A DNA stretch of 64,000 nt, taken from Lepidodermella squamata (Eukaryota > Gastrotricha). Shown here piece after piece: positions 1 through 11,188 of the stretch; position 1 is the first letter of the stretch; every line of letters begins with the position of its first letter. Below the pieces are notes generated by a model. The model saw nothing but the letters and a program-made list of their open reading frames with translations, searched no databases and was not told where the DNA came from. The position numbers were made by a program, and so were the translations under genes. The stretch spans positions 1,488,001 to 1,552,000 of the forward strand of contig JBLDXI010000031.1 in the NCBI GenBank assembly GCA_047495785.1, written 5' to 3'.

Positions 1-2
1 GT

Positions 3-1462
3 ACATGGGACCAGGTGGATCTCGGCTTGTGCTTTCTATGCCAGTTTGCTGAAAGGCTTGTTTTGAAACTACCAGCTCTTCCTGCTCAATTAGTCACGAA
101 AACTCGAGGCAGTTTTGAATGTCTACTCGCAGCGGCTTGCGAGTTCAACTGTGAGAACTTGGTTGGTCTCCTCTTAGAACGAGGCACTGATCCTAATTGT
201 TCCTTCACGAGTTCAGGCGAGAACGTGTTGATAGCTGCTTCGAGGCGAGGTCAAAGGTCTTTGATTAAAATGTTGATGAAACGCGGCGCTTCGCCGAATT
301 TCGCAACGAGTGGCGCCATGCAAACTGCGCTGCACTTGGCGTCTCGGTATGGGCATGAGGAAGTGGTCAGGACGCTGTATCAGAATGGAGCGACGGTCGA
401 TGTGAAGAACAAGTGGCTCGAGACGCCGTTGATGCTGGCATGTGAGAACGGACATCGCAATGTTGTCAGCCTACTGCTAAAGAAAGGTAAAGCCTAATTC
501 CGAACGAATTGTACCTCTTTAGCAAGAGACCCCGTTTCCCTGAAAATTAGAGATCTTGAAGGAATCTTCCTGTAAGGAGGCTTATCCATTTCCAAGAAGT
601 TTCCAAGGAAAAATTTTAGAATTCTGCTTTAACAGGTGCTTCAGCAGCTAATTCAAACGTCAACCTATGGAACGATTGCGCTCTCACTTTAGCGATCAAA
701 AACGACCACGACCAAGTTGTCAAGCTCCTGTTAGAAAAGGTTGGCGTCGAAATCGGAAAATCAATCTTACCTTCTTCTAACAAAACCCCTCTCATTGTCG
801 CAATCGAACGCCGGAATGAGCCTATGGCTAGGTTGTTAGTTGAAACCACCTCTCCACCCTTCTCCGGCGAAAGGTATTGCATGAACACGCTCGTCCTTAC
901 CTCCAAGAACGATATTGACCAACTATCGAAGCTGCTAACTTTCAACGGCGATAAAATTGAATCTGATGATATTCACGTCGATTATGCTGTTCGTCTCGCG
1001 GCAACTGACGGCAATTTCTCAGCTTTCAAGCTATTTCTAGAGGCTGAAAAGGTTATGGCCTCCAAAATCTCGCCGTTAGTACCTATCATTGCTCAGCAAA
1101 TTTCGTTTTCGAGGAAATTAACCGCGGGGCATCGAGCTGTTTTAAGACTTTTATTCCGCAGAGGGGCCGATGCGGATAATGTATCCGAGGAGGACGAGGC
1201 AGGAAGCTCGGCTCTGATGGTGGCAGCAGGATATGGCGATGAAGAGGCTGTTCGGTTGCTTCTCCAAAATGGTGCGAGTGTCAATTTCCGGAATCGAAGG
1301 GGCGAAACAGCGTTGATGGCTGTTGTTCGTAGGCATAACCAGTTGCCTAATGTTGAAATTGTTGTTGATCTGTTGTTGGAACATGGCGCTGATGCGAGGA
1401 TCACGAATGACAACGGGGAATCTGCACTTGCCATCGCTAACAGAACTGTTGTTGGGCAATGA
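3..1462 (+). CDS. Ankyrin-repeat protein, 5' partial
   Basis: Two exons, 3-486 and 636-1462, joined by a phase-1 intron (487-635, GTAAAG...AACAG). The frame is open at the window edge, so the 5' end lies outside. About 436 residues are visible. They are made largely of ankyrin repeats: recognisable cores include 'TALHLASRYGHEEVVRTLYQNGA', cut by a codon split at the intron, and near the C-terminus 'SALMVAAGYGDEEAVRLLLQ' and 'VVDLLLEHGADARI'. The repeats in the middle are degenerate. No other domain is seen. Ankyrin repeats bind protein partners, so the specific role cannot be read. A stop at 1460-1462 is followed by AATAAA near 1486. Confident for family and gene structure, not for orthology. 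Confidence 0.85.
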
Positions 1463-2690
1463 ATCCATAATTGTCTAATTTGCGTGAATAAATTTGATAA
1501 TGGCGAGACTTTTCATTGAAGATTACAGGTATTCGAGTGTGTGAATCAATGAAGCCAGGAGTCGAAATAGTTGAATGCTGATGGGAGAGATTTTCAATAT
1601 ATATCTTGCAATATTTTCAGCAGCAGTTTTGAGCATCTTTTTATAACATGTTGTAGCTGAAGAACAGTTCTGCGTAATTATTCAAGACAACACTTTTTGC
1701 CTCAATTTTAAAATGCGTAACGCTTGGTGGCGATGACTCAGTGTCGTCTGCTTGAACAGCAGCATGCAAAAAATGGGAAAAAAGCAAATCTATTTAAAAA
1801 ATAAATAGATTTTGAAAATCGTGATCGCCTCAAAATGTTGAATTATTTGGTTCTTAAAATCCTCCAATTTCAAGTTCACGTGCCGAACCAGTCGAACATC
1901 AAACAATCTTACACAATACAGTTGCAAGCTTATTGATGGAGTAATAATCTTGTTTCTTGAAGCTTCGAGAGGTTCCCAGTTTCGGTGTGGCTGTGGTCCC
2001 TGTGATTTGGCTTGACGCATTGATTTAGAAATATTTTAGATTGCTGAAAAACCGCTGAAATAACAATCGGTTATTTGTTTTATAGTTACACAGTGTTATG
2101 TGATATGAATAAATGCACAATTGTTTTCTATTGCGCTGCATCCATCTCGCGTAATCATCCAATGTTCATTATCATTTTCAAAAAACCTTTCTCACTTAGC
2201 TTCAAAAAGCAATCCAATGTTAGGAGTTAATCATCCATCCAGAGTGACGGCGGATTTTTGTGCATTAGCGCTTTCAACTCTGCCATTTGCGATTTTGCTT
2301 CTTCTCCTTTTATACGCTTGATATGTTTCGTGCCAAAATATTCCCTTTCTATCTATTATTATGAATTTTAAAAGCTTCTTTTTAATTCTATCCACTCAAT
2401 CGAGATGTACACCTCGTCAAGTACGTCGTGGCTGAGGAAAAAACGTAATTTTCTCGAAACTTGGCTTCGTGCCACGTGTAACGGCGCTAATATGCCACAC
2501 CGCAACGGCGTGGCTCTCGGGGGCCCGAAAGTTCATGCGTGTTGACTATACTGAGCCAACTATCACTTAATATCGCGAAAACAAGCCGTCTGACGTAATT
2601 TGGCACGCGAAGCGGGCGCTGGGGGCATTTTAAGGGCGCTCGACCCTCGACTGAGTACACACCGCCTGTTTTATTCTCTCGAATTTTCAT
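1463..2690. other. Intergenic region, nothing recognised
   Basis: AT-rich spacer after the ankyrin gene. The short open frames inside it (for example 2121-2321) show no signal peptide, domain or cysteine pattern. I see no repeat or RNA gene. Confidence 0.5.
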
Positions 2691-2697
2691 CGGATCA

Positions 2698-2704
2698 TAT
2701 AAAA
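2698..2704 (+). promoter_or_regulatory. TATA box of secreted peptide gene 1
   Basis: TATAAAA lies 66-72 nt upstream of the ATG at 2770, a good spacing for a short 5' UTR. It supports the small downstream ORF as a real transcription unit. Confidence 0.5.
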
Positions 2705-2769
2705 CCTCAACAATTCTCCTTCTTTGATTTTAGAATCTATTTTGAAAAATCTTTAACTATTAACGGAAA

Positions 2770-2955
2770 ATGTTTGCAAGTTTCTTGCTTCTATCTACAA
2801 ACCTGATGTGGCTTACATTGCTGGCCCTTCCGCTCTCGCTTTTCGAGCGAAAGTTCCGCGGCTTCGACATTGACCTGGACCTTGAGTTTGAAGAATATCC
2901 CGAAGAAGACGAAGAGCAGCAGAATCAGTTCGAGGCGACAGTTGGTGGCAATTGA
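2770..2955 (+). CDS. Small secreted acidic peptide (paralogue of 4483-4623)
   Basis: Single exon, 61 aa. Residues 1-24 are a strong hydrophobic signal peptide (FASFLLLSTNLMWLTLLALP). A basic patch (ERKFRG) follows, then a very acidic tail with DIDLDLEFEEYPEEDEEQQ. There is no cysteine. The signal region matches the gene at 4483 closely (FASxFLLSxNLxxLTLLxLPLS), so the two are paralogues although their mature parts have diverged. A TATA box lies upstream, and AATAAA at 3197-3202 gives a 3' UTR of about 250 nt. Function unknown. An antimicrobial-propeptide-like or structural peptide is possible, but nothing shows it. Confidence 0.65.
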   Translation: MFASFLLLSTNLMWLTLLALPLSLFERKFRGFDIDLDLEFEEYPEEDEEQQNQFEATVGGN

Positions 2956-3259
2956 GTGGTCGTACTAATGCTTTTCGTTTTGGAAACTCGACTGGCTTTC
3001 TATTGTCGTCTCAAATCCTTTGCAAACTTCGTCATTTTGTATGGAATAACCGTTGCCTGGGAGGTGCTCACGTTTGGTCAACCACCAATTATGTATCAAT
3101 ACTTTCCTGTATTATCAAATGCAAAAGCTGCGGATGCACGGATTCACCATGACTTTTTCGCTTTTTATCAATAATTGTGATTACTACAAATTTCTCAATA
3201 AAGATTCATAATGTATTTTCGAAGTATTTATTCGATGCTGAACGAATCTTCCAAGCGAT

Positions 3260-3425
3260 CAGTGTGCGAAGTAGGAACGGGGAGCTGAGGCGTTTTCTAC
3301 TTGGTTTGTAAGACCCAGCCGAAGAAACCAAAGGGTCCCCGCTGTGGCTTTTTCAGCCATCCTCTAGTTGTAGTCCCGGAGCTGGGGTGTCGCGACACCC
3401 CAGCCGCCCTGTACTTCGCACCCTG
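3260..3425. mobile_element. hAT-like MITE, copy A (166 bp)
   Basis: The ends are inverted repeats: CAGTGTGCGAAGTAGG at the left against the reverse complement of CCTGTACTTCGCACCCTG at the right. The flanks are 8-bp near-direct repeats, CAAGCGAT at 3252-3259 and CATGCGAT at 3426-3433 (7 of 8 match). CAGNG-type termini with an 8-bp target duplication are typical of hAT elements. There is no coding capacity. The inside carries a perfect 24-bp palindrome at 3381-3404. A related copy lies at 13638-13788. Confidence 0.75.
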
Positions 3426-4370
3426 CATGCGATTCACTCAAAGATGTTGCTCATAGCATAATGGATAAGCCTTTCCTAACTGCTAAAGCTTCAAAACTAT
3501 AATTGTTCGAAGCTTGAATGGCTTTGAGTAAATTATGAACGATTTATAAATTTCATTGGGACTTTCCTATTCCAAAGGAAATTTATTGAGCTAATCCCAT
3601 TGTTGTAAATCGAGAGGCATTGAGCATGACAGATCAAAGTGTTTGCTCACGGTGAAAATCTAACCGCCTAGCTGACGTGAAACGTGAATAGTTTAACAGG
3701 AAGCAATGTGGCCCTGTTCATTGTTCTGCGATCCATACGATTGCAAATTCAAGCAAGCAAGAAGATTTAATCAAACTTTATCAGGTTGTTGTTAATTTGA
3801 TTTTGGCATTTGGAAAAAGATTTTATTTTAACAACCTTTGCCTCTTCGGCACTCGCGGTTCGTTAACTTTCTTGTTTTTCAATTTTCTTCTTCTTCAGTT
3901 TTTATTTCCAGATTTGTTTCTTACAGCTGATAGAGAGCTGAATCAAGAACTCTTTGACCTTCCTTGGTAACTCCATTGATACTGCAGTTTATACAAAACA
4001 TTACCATGTCGAATGGTGTGAAATCTTTATGTATGTCAACTGACAGCTTTTTTAAAGCGGAAACCATTCTTTAGTCTCCCGTGAAAGCACTCGTGAGAAA
4101 GCTGGCTTGCCTGGAACGTTAGCCAGAAAATTCTATTATTTTGAACACGAGCCAGGGAAATAATTGAAGCGCCCAGGCCAGCTGCCTACAAGGTATGCAT
4201 TACTACGCTTCGTCGTAGTAGCTATAAACACATTAACCATCCAGGCACCTGTGCTCCTTTGCCGTGTTGTAGCTAGCCGGCGAGGTGCCTCGAGCAAAAA
4301 CACTCAGCTTTTGTTATGATGATTCGTTCGTGTGATGGCGATGACGATTCGTGATGCAAGGCCACGCATG
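3426..4370. other. Intergenic region
   Basis: AT-rich sequence between the hAT-like MITE and the second small-peptide gene. I find no convincing ORF, RNA gene or repeat. Confidence 0.5.
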
Positions 4371-4377
4371 CCAAGCC

Positions 4378-4385
4378 TATTTAAG
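4378..4385 (+). promoter_or_regulatory. TATA-like box of secreted peptide gene 2
   Basis: TATTTAAG lies about 100 nt before the ATG at 4483. It makes the in-frame upstream ATG at 4351 unlikely, because that codon would sit upstream of the transcription start. Confidence 0.4.
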
Positions 4386-4482
4386 CGAGCCATCCTCAGG
4401 AAATTCTCACTCACAAGTTTTACCGGGCGTTTACTTTCTCGAAATCTATCAAGTTACGAAATCTACATCTCAGCTATCAACA

Positions 4483-4623
4483 ATGGCAGTCTTCGCGAGT
4501 TTGTTCCTCCTCTCAGCTAATCTGACAATGCTGACCCTGTTGACGCTGCCTCTCTCCGTTGTCAGCAAAAGCTACTTCCTCAACCACCGGTACGACGGCG
4601 AACTCGATGACGGCACGAATTGA
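4483..4623 (+). CDS. Small secreted peptide (paralogue of 2770-2955)
   Basis: 46 aa, single exon. An N-terminal signal peptide (MAVFASLFLLSANLTMLTLL) is followed by a short mature part containing KSYFLNHRYDGELDDGTN. The signal sequence is clearly related to that of the gene at 2770 while the mature part is not. The start at 4483 is chosen over the in-frame ATG at 4351 because a TATA-like element lies between them and the signal peptide begins here. AATAAA occurs near 4819. No cysteines and no known domain. Function unknown. Confidence 0.55.
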   Translation: MAVFASLFLLSANLTMLTLLTLPLSVVSKSYFLNHRYDGELDDGTN

Positions 4624-6365
4624 AGTGTTTCCCAGCAAGCCAAGATTGATTTGCAGTCAAAATACCTCTTTCCATCGTCTTCATAAGCTCGCCTGGTGAT
4701 ATGTACTACTTGGAACCGATGAAAGACCTAATTGAATATATACGCATGTTCTATGCTTTTCAACCGCGTTTCTACTCAATTCATCTCAAGTTGTCAAAAG
4801 TTTTATATTATGCAAGAAATAAATACATTTGTCTGTGAAAATTAACGCTTCTTATGTGAAAATCTAATAAGGACTGTGACAGAAGATTTTTTACCGGAAC
4901 CAAATCTACAGCGGAAGCTAATTTGTTTTGGCGGAATCAAATTTACAAATTGCGGAACAAAACTCGATAATTCCGTTAACAAATTATTTTAGAAATTTGA
5001 GGCAAAGCATGATTTCACAATTTGACACTTCTTTTTTGAAGAGTTTGCACTCAATTCGATTAATATTTATTTAGAATTCTTTTGCTCAGCCATGGCACCC
5101 TCGACTATTGAATATCCCAAATTTGGTTCCGCTCTCCGTGAAAGGCGGAATACTCTAACTCAAATTTCGAAGATGTGCGAGATTCATAAAAATTGCTCGG
5201 CAGCAAAAGCTTTTTAATCCTTTTATAATCCTTTATAATTTCTTTCAATAGAAATTCAGGATGAATTATCGATTCACTGCGTCGTTTCTCGTCGAAGAAA
5301 TTTTGAAATAAGTCATGGATATGAGTCTACATTTCGTTGTAGGCGGCCTTGATAGCAACCGTCTGTACCTTGATGGAATCGAGCAGATTAAAGCATGGGA
5401 AAGCAAAAGGTCTGGAAACCCCAGAAAGACATTGCAGGTAATGTTTATTTGCATCGATGATGAATCACAGCCACGTAATTTCTTCGTTTGCTACACTTGA
5501 TGGTGATGGTGGTGCGGTAGTGGGATCGGCATTTTTTCGCTGAATCATCAGATGGTGATGAGTGAGAAACGTTTGCAAAAACTACTGCCACAGCTAATAT
5601 GGGATTTACCAGGTAAGAATAAGGCCTATTCAACGGGGTGTAATTTGGCTAAATTCTTACGTGAAAAACAGTCCTGGGTGCGAGGTTTTACCATGAACCA
5701 TGACTGAATGATGGAAATTCAGGAGGCGATTGATAGCGATATTGGCTGTTGAGTAGTCTCAAGAACTGTTCTGCATAATAGGTTTGAATTGAAAATTTCT
5801 CATCGAAATGTTGGCTGAAAGAAACGTTTAAAAGGGACTGCATCGGCCGATGACATCCACCAATATTCAGCCAGTGCGGCCGGTTTTGGAGATTCAGAGA
5901 GCACTGCGGTTTCCGACATTTCTCTAATGAAGGCCTCTTGAGCCTTCTTGGATCGCACGGAACGCAGAAACACTTCTTGTACGATTGACGGTATGAATCA
6001 AAACCGGCCATGTACTAGAAACTTCAAGAGCGCCCTGCCACGCGCCCGAAATCCACCGCTAAAACGTTTTGATGCGCGATCAGAAATGATCCGTTTAACC
6101 GTGACCCAATATAGCTGTAACAGGTATCTGTAATGAAAAATCGTCATTCTAAAGGTTTTGTGAGTCTAACTAGCTAATTAGCTCAGGAAAATTTCAGTAA
6201 AATTTCCTATACACTCTTTCTTCTCACACCACTCGCCACTGACTCCTTATGTTGTCCTCCGGAAAATGTGCATCTGAACTTATCGTTTCCATCGCCTGTC
6301 ACCTATTTATTCTTAAATATTGATTCGGTGGACTTTCTTCCAACTTTACAACATTGCGAGAGAGC
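4624..6365. other. Intergenic region, no gene recognised
   Basis: Several ORFs of 60-107 codons occur on both strands (for example 5688-6011 minus), but none has a signal peptide, conserved motif or splice support. Around 4890-5150, pieces built on GCGGAA.C..A.TTTAC recur and resemble 13585-13640, perhaps an old repeat family. Confidence 0.4.
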
Positions 6366-6968
6366 TCAAAGTTGACACAGTTCAAAGCAGTCATGAGGCG
6401 ATTTAAATGAATGTATCCTAGCCCCAACCTCGTCGCAGCCTCGGTCGACTGTCAAACATTGCTTTGTTCTCTTATCGTGTATGATGTAGGCTCGATTATA
6501 CTCATGAAGGCAATGCTTTCTAGGCTTCCTCTGCCGATAGTTGCATTTCTCCGAATCAGGCAGTATTTTTAGACGGCTGAAATGAACATAGGTAGGAACT
6601 GATGGAAAAACTAGCGGATAACCGTACCTCTTTACAAGTGCTATCGGAAGGCAACTAAATGCGCAATCGGTGTAGCTGGCGAAGGAATATTCTTTGATAT
6701 CGGGCGAGTCGCAGTCCATGTCAACTTCGAGGCAATAGCCATTATCCGCTCTGAAAATCATCAAACCCGCCCGGTAAGGTCTTACGCAGGCTGATTGCTG
6801 TTCAGACGGGCGGTAGCTGCATTTTTCGTCGATCGTCGCTTTGCCGTCATAATAATCCGACCTAATTTCGGATGAATACCGTGATGCTTCGCCGGGCAGT
6901 AAAATCTCCAAACCTCCAATGGAAAATATCCAGACGAGCCTTAGCAACTGCAAGGTTTCCATTTTCAC
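6366..6968 (-). CDS. Secreted protein with two Kunitz-like modules
   Basis: Single exon, 200 aa. The N-terminus is hydrophobic (LQLLRLVWIFSIGGLEILL) and reads as a signal peptide. Module 1 starts at KCSYRPSEQQSAC and ends at FASYTDCAFSC. Module 2 starts at KCNYRQRKPRKHC and ends at HSFKSPHDCFELC. Module 2 spacing is C-x10-C-x17-C-x6-C-x15-C-x3-C. The F-x-S-x3-C-x3-C ending is the Kunitz signature, but spacing is non-canonical. The linker (F.FPSxP) and layout match the gene at 12842-13522, a clear paralogue. The ORF reads straight through the place where the paralogues have intron 1. Likely a protease-inhibitor-like secreted protein; the target is unknown. Confidence 0.75.
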   Translation of the reverse strand: MKMETLQLLRLVWIFSIGGLEILLPGEASRYSSEIRSDYYDGKATIDEKCSYRPSEQQSACVRPYRAGLMIFRADNGYCLEVDMDCDSPDIKEYSFASYTDCAFSCLPIALVKRYGYPLVFPSVPTYVHFSRLKILPDSEKCNYRQRKPRKHCLHEYNRAYIIHDKRTKQCLTVDRGCDEVGARIHSFKSPHDCFELCQL

Positions 6969-7573
6969 TTTTTAAATTCCGCCTCGACTGTGTGCTGATC
7001 AGCCGTGGGTTCGTACGCGATCGGATTTAATTTACATCTGAAATGAAGTAATTTAGCTAGGCCTCAGATCAAACTTCCAAATGAGCCTTCCAAGCTGTTA
7101 CCGAACGAACGAAACTAGCACATTTGTCTATCAATAATTTAGACGCGACCAACATCAATATAACAATTAAGGTAAAATAAAAAATCAACAATACCCAATA
7201 GGAAAAGATAAAGGCTCGAGCAGAGGGTGAACAGGCGCTTGTCGTAGTCAGGGCACAGGCGACGAAATTGAGCAGGCACTTCGAAGAATTTATTACGGAA
7301 CCCGAGATTCATCTGACAAAGTAAGTAAGGGGACGACACAGAGGGGCTTGGCAAACACAGAGACGTAGGAGACAGCGGCAAGTTGAGAATATCAGGATTA
7401 GAGAGCCAGGAGAGGAATGACGGAAAGCAGAAAGCATAAAAGACACAGACGACAAGAATCTAGCATGAACGCCGAATAAAAATCCACTTCCAAGATTTAA
7501 ACCCCTCAGTTTCATAATTTTGTGCTAAATTTAACGAAAGAGATCAAACTCACGACAAGGATCTGTTTTGATA

Positions 7574-7776
7574 TCGTTAGCGACGCGCCAAAACAACCAC
7601 TTTGATGACTCATTCCATCGTACTTTAAGGAGCCAAACTTAATTATGAAGTACGTTCAGCTTTTTTGAGCACTGATCTTACTGATCGTAATTTGAATTTA
7701 CGTTTAATGGTCGAACGTACTTTCCGTAGAAAATCTATTAAATAGCAAAGTGGTTGTTTCAGCGCGTCGCTAACGA
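7574..7776. mobile_element. Tc1/mariner-like MITE, copy 1 (203 bp)
   Basis: Terminal inverted repeats of about 30 bp begin TCGTTAGCGACGCGCC at the left and end in the complement, GCGCGTCGCTAACGA. TA dinucleotides at 7572-7573 and 7777-7778 are the likely target-site duplication. No ORF. A sister copy at 39046-39224 has the same ends. Confidence 0.8.
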
Positions 7777-7807
7777 TATTTTTTCTAAGTTGCCGTAGAG
7801 AGTGAAG

Positions 7808-7892
7808 TACCGCTAGGGATCATCCCTACCAGTTCCATCGGTCCGTACGCTGAGTTCAGTCAAAGACCAAAGAACCCTTATGCTGATTTTTG
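7808..7892 (+). repeat. Dispersed repeat, copy 1
   Basis: About 85 bp starting TACCGCTAGGGATCATCCC and running through AAGACCAAAG. It matches the reverse complement of 37299-37385 over its length with scattered mismatches. No ORF and no clear terminal structure. Confidence 0.6.
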
Positions 7893-9064
7893 TTACCCGA
7901 TAAGCGCTATCGATTGGTGTCATCGATTTGACCATATCTATTGCGAAACTCATGGATCTGATTTGCTTTAGACCCATGATTATTTTTGACCGCCGTTGAC
8001 ATTTATAATATTTGAAAATAAATGTAACTTTTAAATATTATAGAAATAAATAAATTGCATCCAATTGATTATCAGGTAACTTGCGGCTGAGAAAGAAGTT
8101 GTCGGAACTATGTAGAATTAGGATCTATTACTATTTGTTACCATAACAGCCCGGGCTACTAAAATTTCAACCTCGAACTTTTGGAAAATTCAAGAAATAA
8201 TGTTTGGTGGATCGTTCGTTTGTGATGATTTCGAACCGACTTGACCCCTCAACCCTGGGCCTTTCCATCAGGGATGGGCGATTATTTGTGAATGGGCTAC
8301 TATTGGAATAATTACGGTATTTCATCTCAACTCTCAACACATTGCTGTTTTGTTTTCAAATCACTTCACTTCAAACCAACAATCCTCAGCCAAGACTCAG
8401 CTTGGCTCAGCCAAATCTCTTAACATTGTTAGCGATAAATGGCGGCAAGATTGCAAATCGTTCAATGATTCATCGCGCTAATATCTGAACTAAAAAAGCA
8501 AAGCAGTATGTTCTTATACGATTGATCAATCAATGAGCTTCGAAGCTCAGCCGATTTCAGCCCAGAAAAATTGGCTTCAATGCCACCCGAGTTTTGACGT
8601 GTCCAAAAGCGCATATTTGCCCCATAAGCTCACTGTCAACCTCAGAAAAGATCTGTCTCAGTCACGGCGTTTCAAGTCAGAAACAACACCCATCAACGCT
8701 CTCAGCCTCAGCTCAACAATAGCCGACGAAGTGCTCAACGGAGAAAGATAATGACTATTAGCGAGGCGAGCGTGGTATCAGTGTCCGAACTCGAGGAGCA
8801 ACGCGGGGTATTAGCATGGAGCCGCTGACTGGTTATGACGAAATTTTGAAATTTTGAAACCTGCTCGTGCGCACCGGTCGGCACATGAACGCACTCAACA
8901 TAAACAAAGCCAGCGTAGGTGCCGTCGTTGTGAAAAATTATTAAAGAAAAAGACTGAAAGACTAGCAAAAATCCTACGCTAAGTGGCAAAACACTACGCC
9001 TACGTTAATTCTTCAAACTTTCTTTCCAGCAATTTTGAACCCCAAGTGTTATGACAACCTTAAG

Positions 9065-10728
9065 ATGATTACTCTAAGCAAGCAAATGTCTGTTCAGAGC
9101 GAGAATTATCAATCGCTCATATCGGCAGCGTACCGATTCGATGCGAGAGATAAAGGCGAACTGTCATTCTCGGCCGGTGACATGTTGGATATTTCGTTGA
9201 AGAAGGAACAAAACGGTTTCATTCTGGCGACGAATACGAAAACAGGCGAGCGAGGCTGGGCTCCGTTGAGTTACGTCTACAGCGAAAAGTCGCCCTTGTC
9301 ACCAACTTCACCGAAGCCGCCGCAACTAGGCGATTCAATAACTAGTCACAAGTACGTTTCCATTTTCTGAAACCGGCTTAAATTTTCTTGATTCTTATGC
9401 TCAGAGCATAAATGACTTAAAAACGAATTCAACCCAGTTTACATTACCCAATAGTTCTAATTAATATTTTTCATATTTTTAGATCCTTCTTCAACATCAA
9501 TCGAAGAAAATCCGAAATTTGGCTGATTCGCCCTGATGTTCCCCCTGGGACTTACTTAATCCGCCCCAGTTTTGGAAGTGGGGGTAAAAGCTTCGCGCTG
9601 TCAGTTCGAGGCCGCGATGAACGTGGTCTTCCAGCTGTGAAGCACTATAAAATCAACCTTTCCGACAACAATACTTGCTACATCTACAAGAAACGCGTTT
9701 TCAACGGCATCCGCCAACTTATTGATTTCTACTCTGCTTCAGAGGTTTTCCTTACCCAAAGCTACCCGTTTGAGACAGATTCCGTAGTTTTGGTCCCGCT
9801 GCACGAGCTACACATTCCTAGATATGAGATCAAATTGATGGATCGATTGGGCCAGGGACATTTTGGAGAAGTTTGGAAGGGCCAATTCAGGTCACTTCAT
9901 GTTGCTGTGAAGAAAACTATGGAACAAGCTACAGATAGCGATTTAGAGGTCGCAACGAAGATGCTGTTCAATGAAGCTACGATTTTATCTTCATTACGCC
10001 ACGAAAATTTGGTGAGATTAATCGCAGTCTCGAGCGAGAAGCAGATTTATTGGGTCGTGACCGAGTTAATGAACCGTGGCTCGTTACGCGACTTCCTTCA
10101 GAGCAGCGAGGGCCGTTCGAATATTCGAATTTTCCCGGATGTTATGACATTCCTGAGCCAGGTCGCGAATGGCATGCATTACCTGGTTGAGATTCAGAAA
10201 ATCTGCCATCGCGATTTAAGAGCGGCTAACATTTTGGTGCATCTTGACGACGACGAAGATTCGCTCAATTACGACATCAAAATCGCCGATTTCGGCCTGG
10301 CGAAACTTCTGGACGAAGCTGATGAGAATTTGTCGAATTCAAGCCGCGATTCTGTCCACGATCGCAACACGCGACTTCCGATTAAGTGGACATCACCCGA
10401 GGCCATATTACACGGCTGTTTTTCGGCCAAATCCGACGTTTGGTCGTTTGGAATTTTGGTTTACGAAGCGATTACTTATTGTTCAAAGGTCCCTTATGTC
10501 GGCAGAAGTGCTCAGGAGGTGATTGATTTCGTCCGAAATGGCGGCCGCATAATGCGAACTGAATGCCAGGCTGATTTTGCGGAAAAGGATGGCAATTTCA
10601 TGTCTAAATGCCCGGAGGAGTTGTACCAGACTCTTCTGAAGTGCTGGCATCGTGTGCCGGAGAAACGTCCAAGTTTTTCCGGGTTGAAAGCTACTTTCGA
10701 GCAATATGCTCGTGTTAAACCGACGTGA
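9065..10728 (+). CDS. Src-related SH3-SH2-tyrosine kinase, divergent
   Basis: Exons 9065-9351 and 9483-10728 join in frame (510 aa). The first exon probably extends upstream to an acceptor at 9028-9029, so the true start may be in an unseen exon. From the ATG at 9065 there is no Gly2 for myristoylation. SH3 is at about residues 19-72, SH2 at about 99-190 (GTYLIRPS carries the phosphotyrosine-binding Arg) and the kinase at about 210-500. GQGHFGEVW, VAVKK, HRDLRAAN, DFGLAK and PIKWTSPEA are all present, so catalysis looks intact. Oddities: the SH3 WW pair is replaced (NGFILA), the activation loop between DFG and PIKW has no tyrosine, the CPEELY region has an insertion, and the protein stops soon after the kinase, without the Src regulatory tail tyrosine. 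Confidence 0.88.
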
Positions 10729-11188
10729 TTGTAATTTTCTTGTTGTTTTTTTTCTCTTTCATCATGACTACTACCGAGTGCCATTGTTAAACGCCTTTGT
10801 TGCATGTAGCTGGGCTCTGTTGGAGTAACTTATTTTGTAGCTCAAATAGCTCTTTGCCAACCATGAAAAGCGTACAGTTTCCTTCATCACGGAGAAATAT
10901 ATAAATGAAAATAAACCTATAATATGTATTATTATGAACAAGAGTTTTTTATTCGAGTGAGCCAGCAGTAATCGCTTAATTGAAGCGAATTTAAACAATT
11001 GAAATGGGAATTTCAAGTGAAAAATTGTGAAAAACACCAGGTGATAGATTATTCCTGTTGGATGCAGACTAAGTTGAATTCAATGGATTCCAATAAGGGC
11101 TGGGCTTATTCACGTCACGCTCTTCTACCAACCCCAATGCTCCCGTGAAATCCTAACAAATAATTATCCATTTTTCGCTCAATTCAAG
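10729..11188. other. Kinase 3' region and spacer
   Basis: Holds the likely 3' UTR of the kinase gene, with an AATAAA-type signal near 10909. Nothing else is recognised. Confidence 0.5.

Larger units (their letters stand above)
6969..9029. other. Intergenic region with two dispersed repeats
   Basis: Contains the TA-flanked MITE at 7574-7776 and the dispersed repeat at 7808-7892, listed separately. ORFs such as 8533-8751 plus could include a 5' exon of the kinase gene that follows, but no donor site in a matching phase is convincing. Confidence 0.4.

Noticed and set aside
4351-4482. Upstream in-frame ATG for secreted peptide gene 2
   Set aside because: It lies upstream of the TATA-like element, and the added residues would bury the signal peptide inside the chain.
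6840-6968. A 52-nt intron in the leader of the gene at 6366-6968
   Set aside because: GT and AG ends exist, but removing it breaks the frame; the uninterrupted ORF already gives a leader and both modules.
8533-8751. Possible first exon of the Src-like kinase
   Set aside because: No donor site in the right phase to reach the acceptor at 9029, and no Met-Gly myristoylation start.
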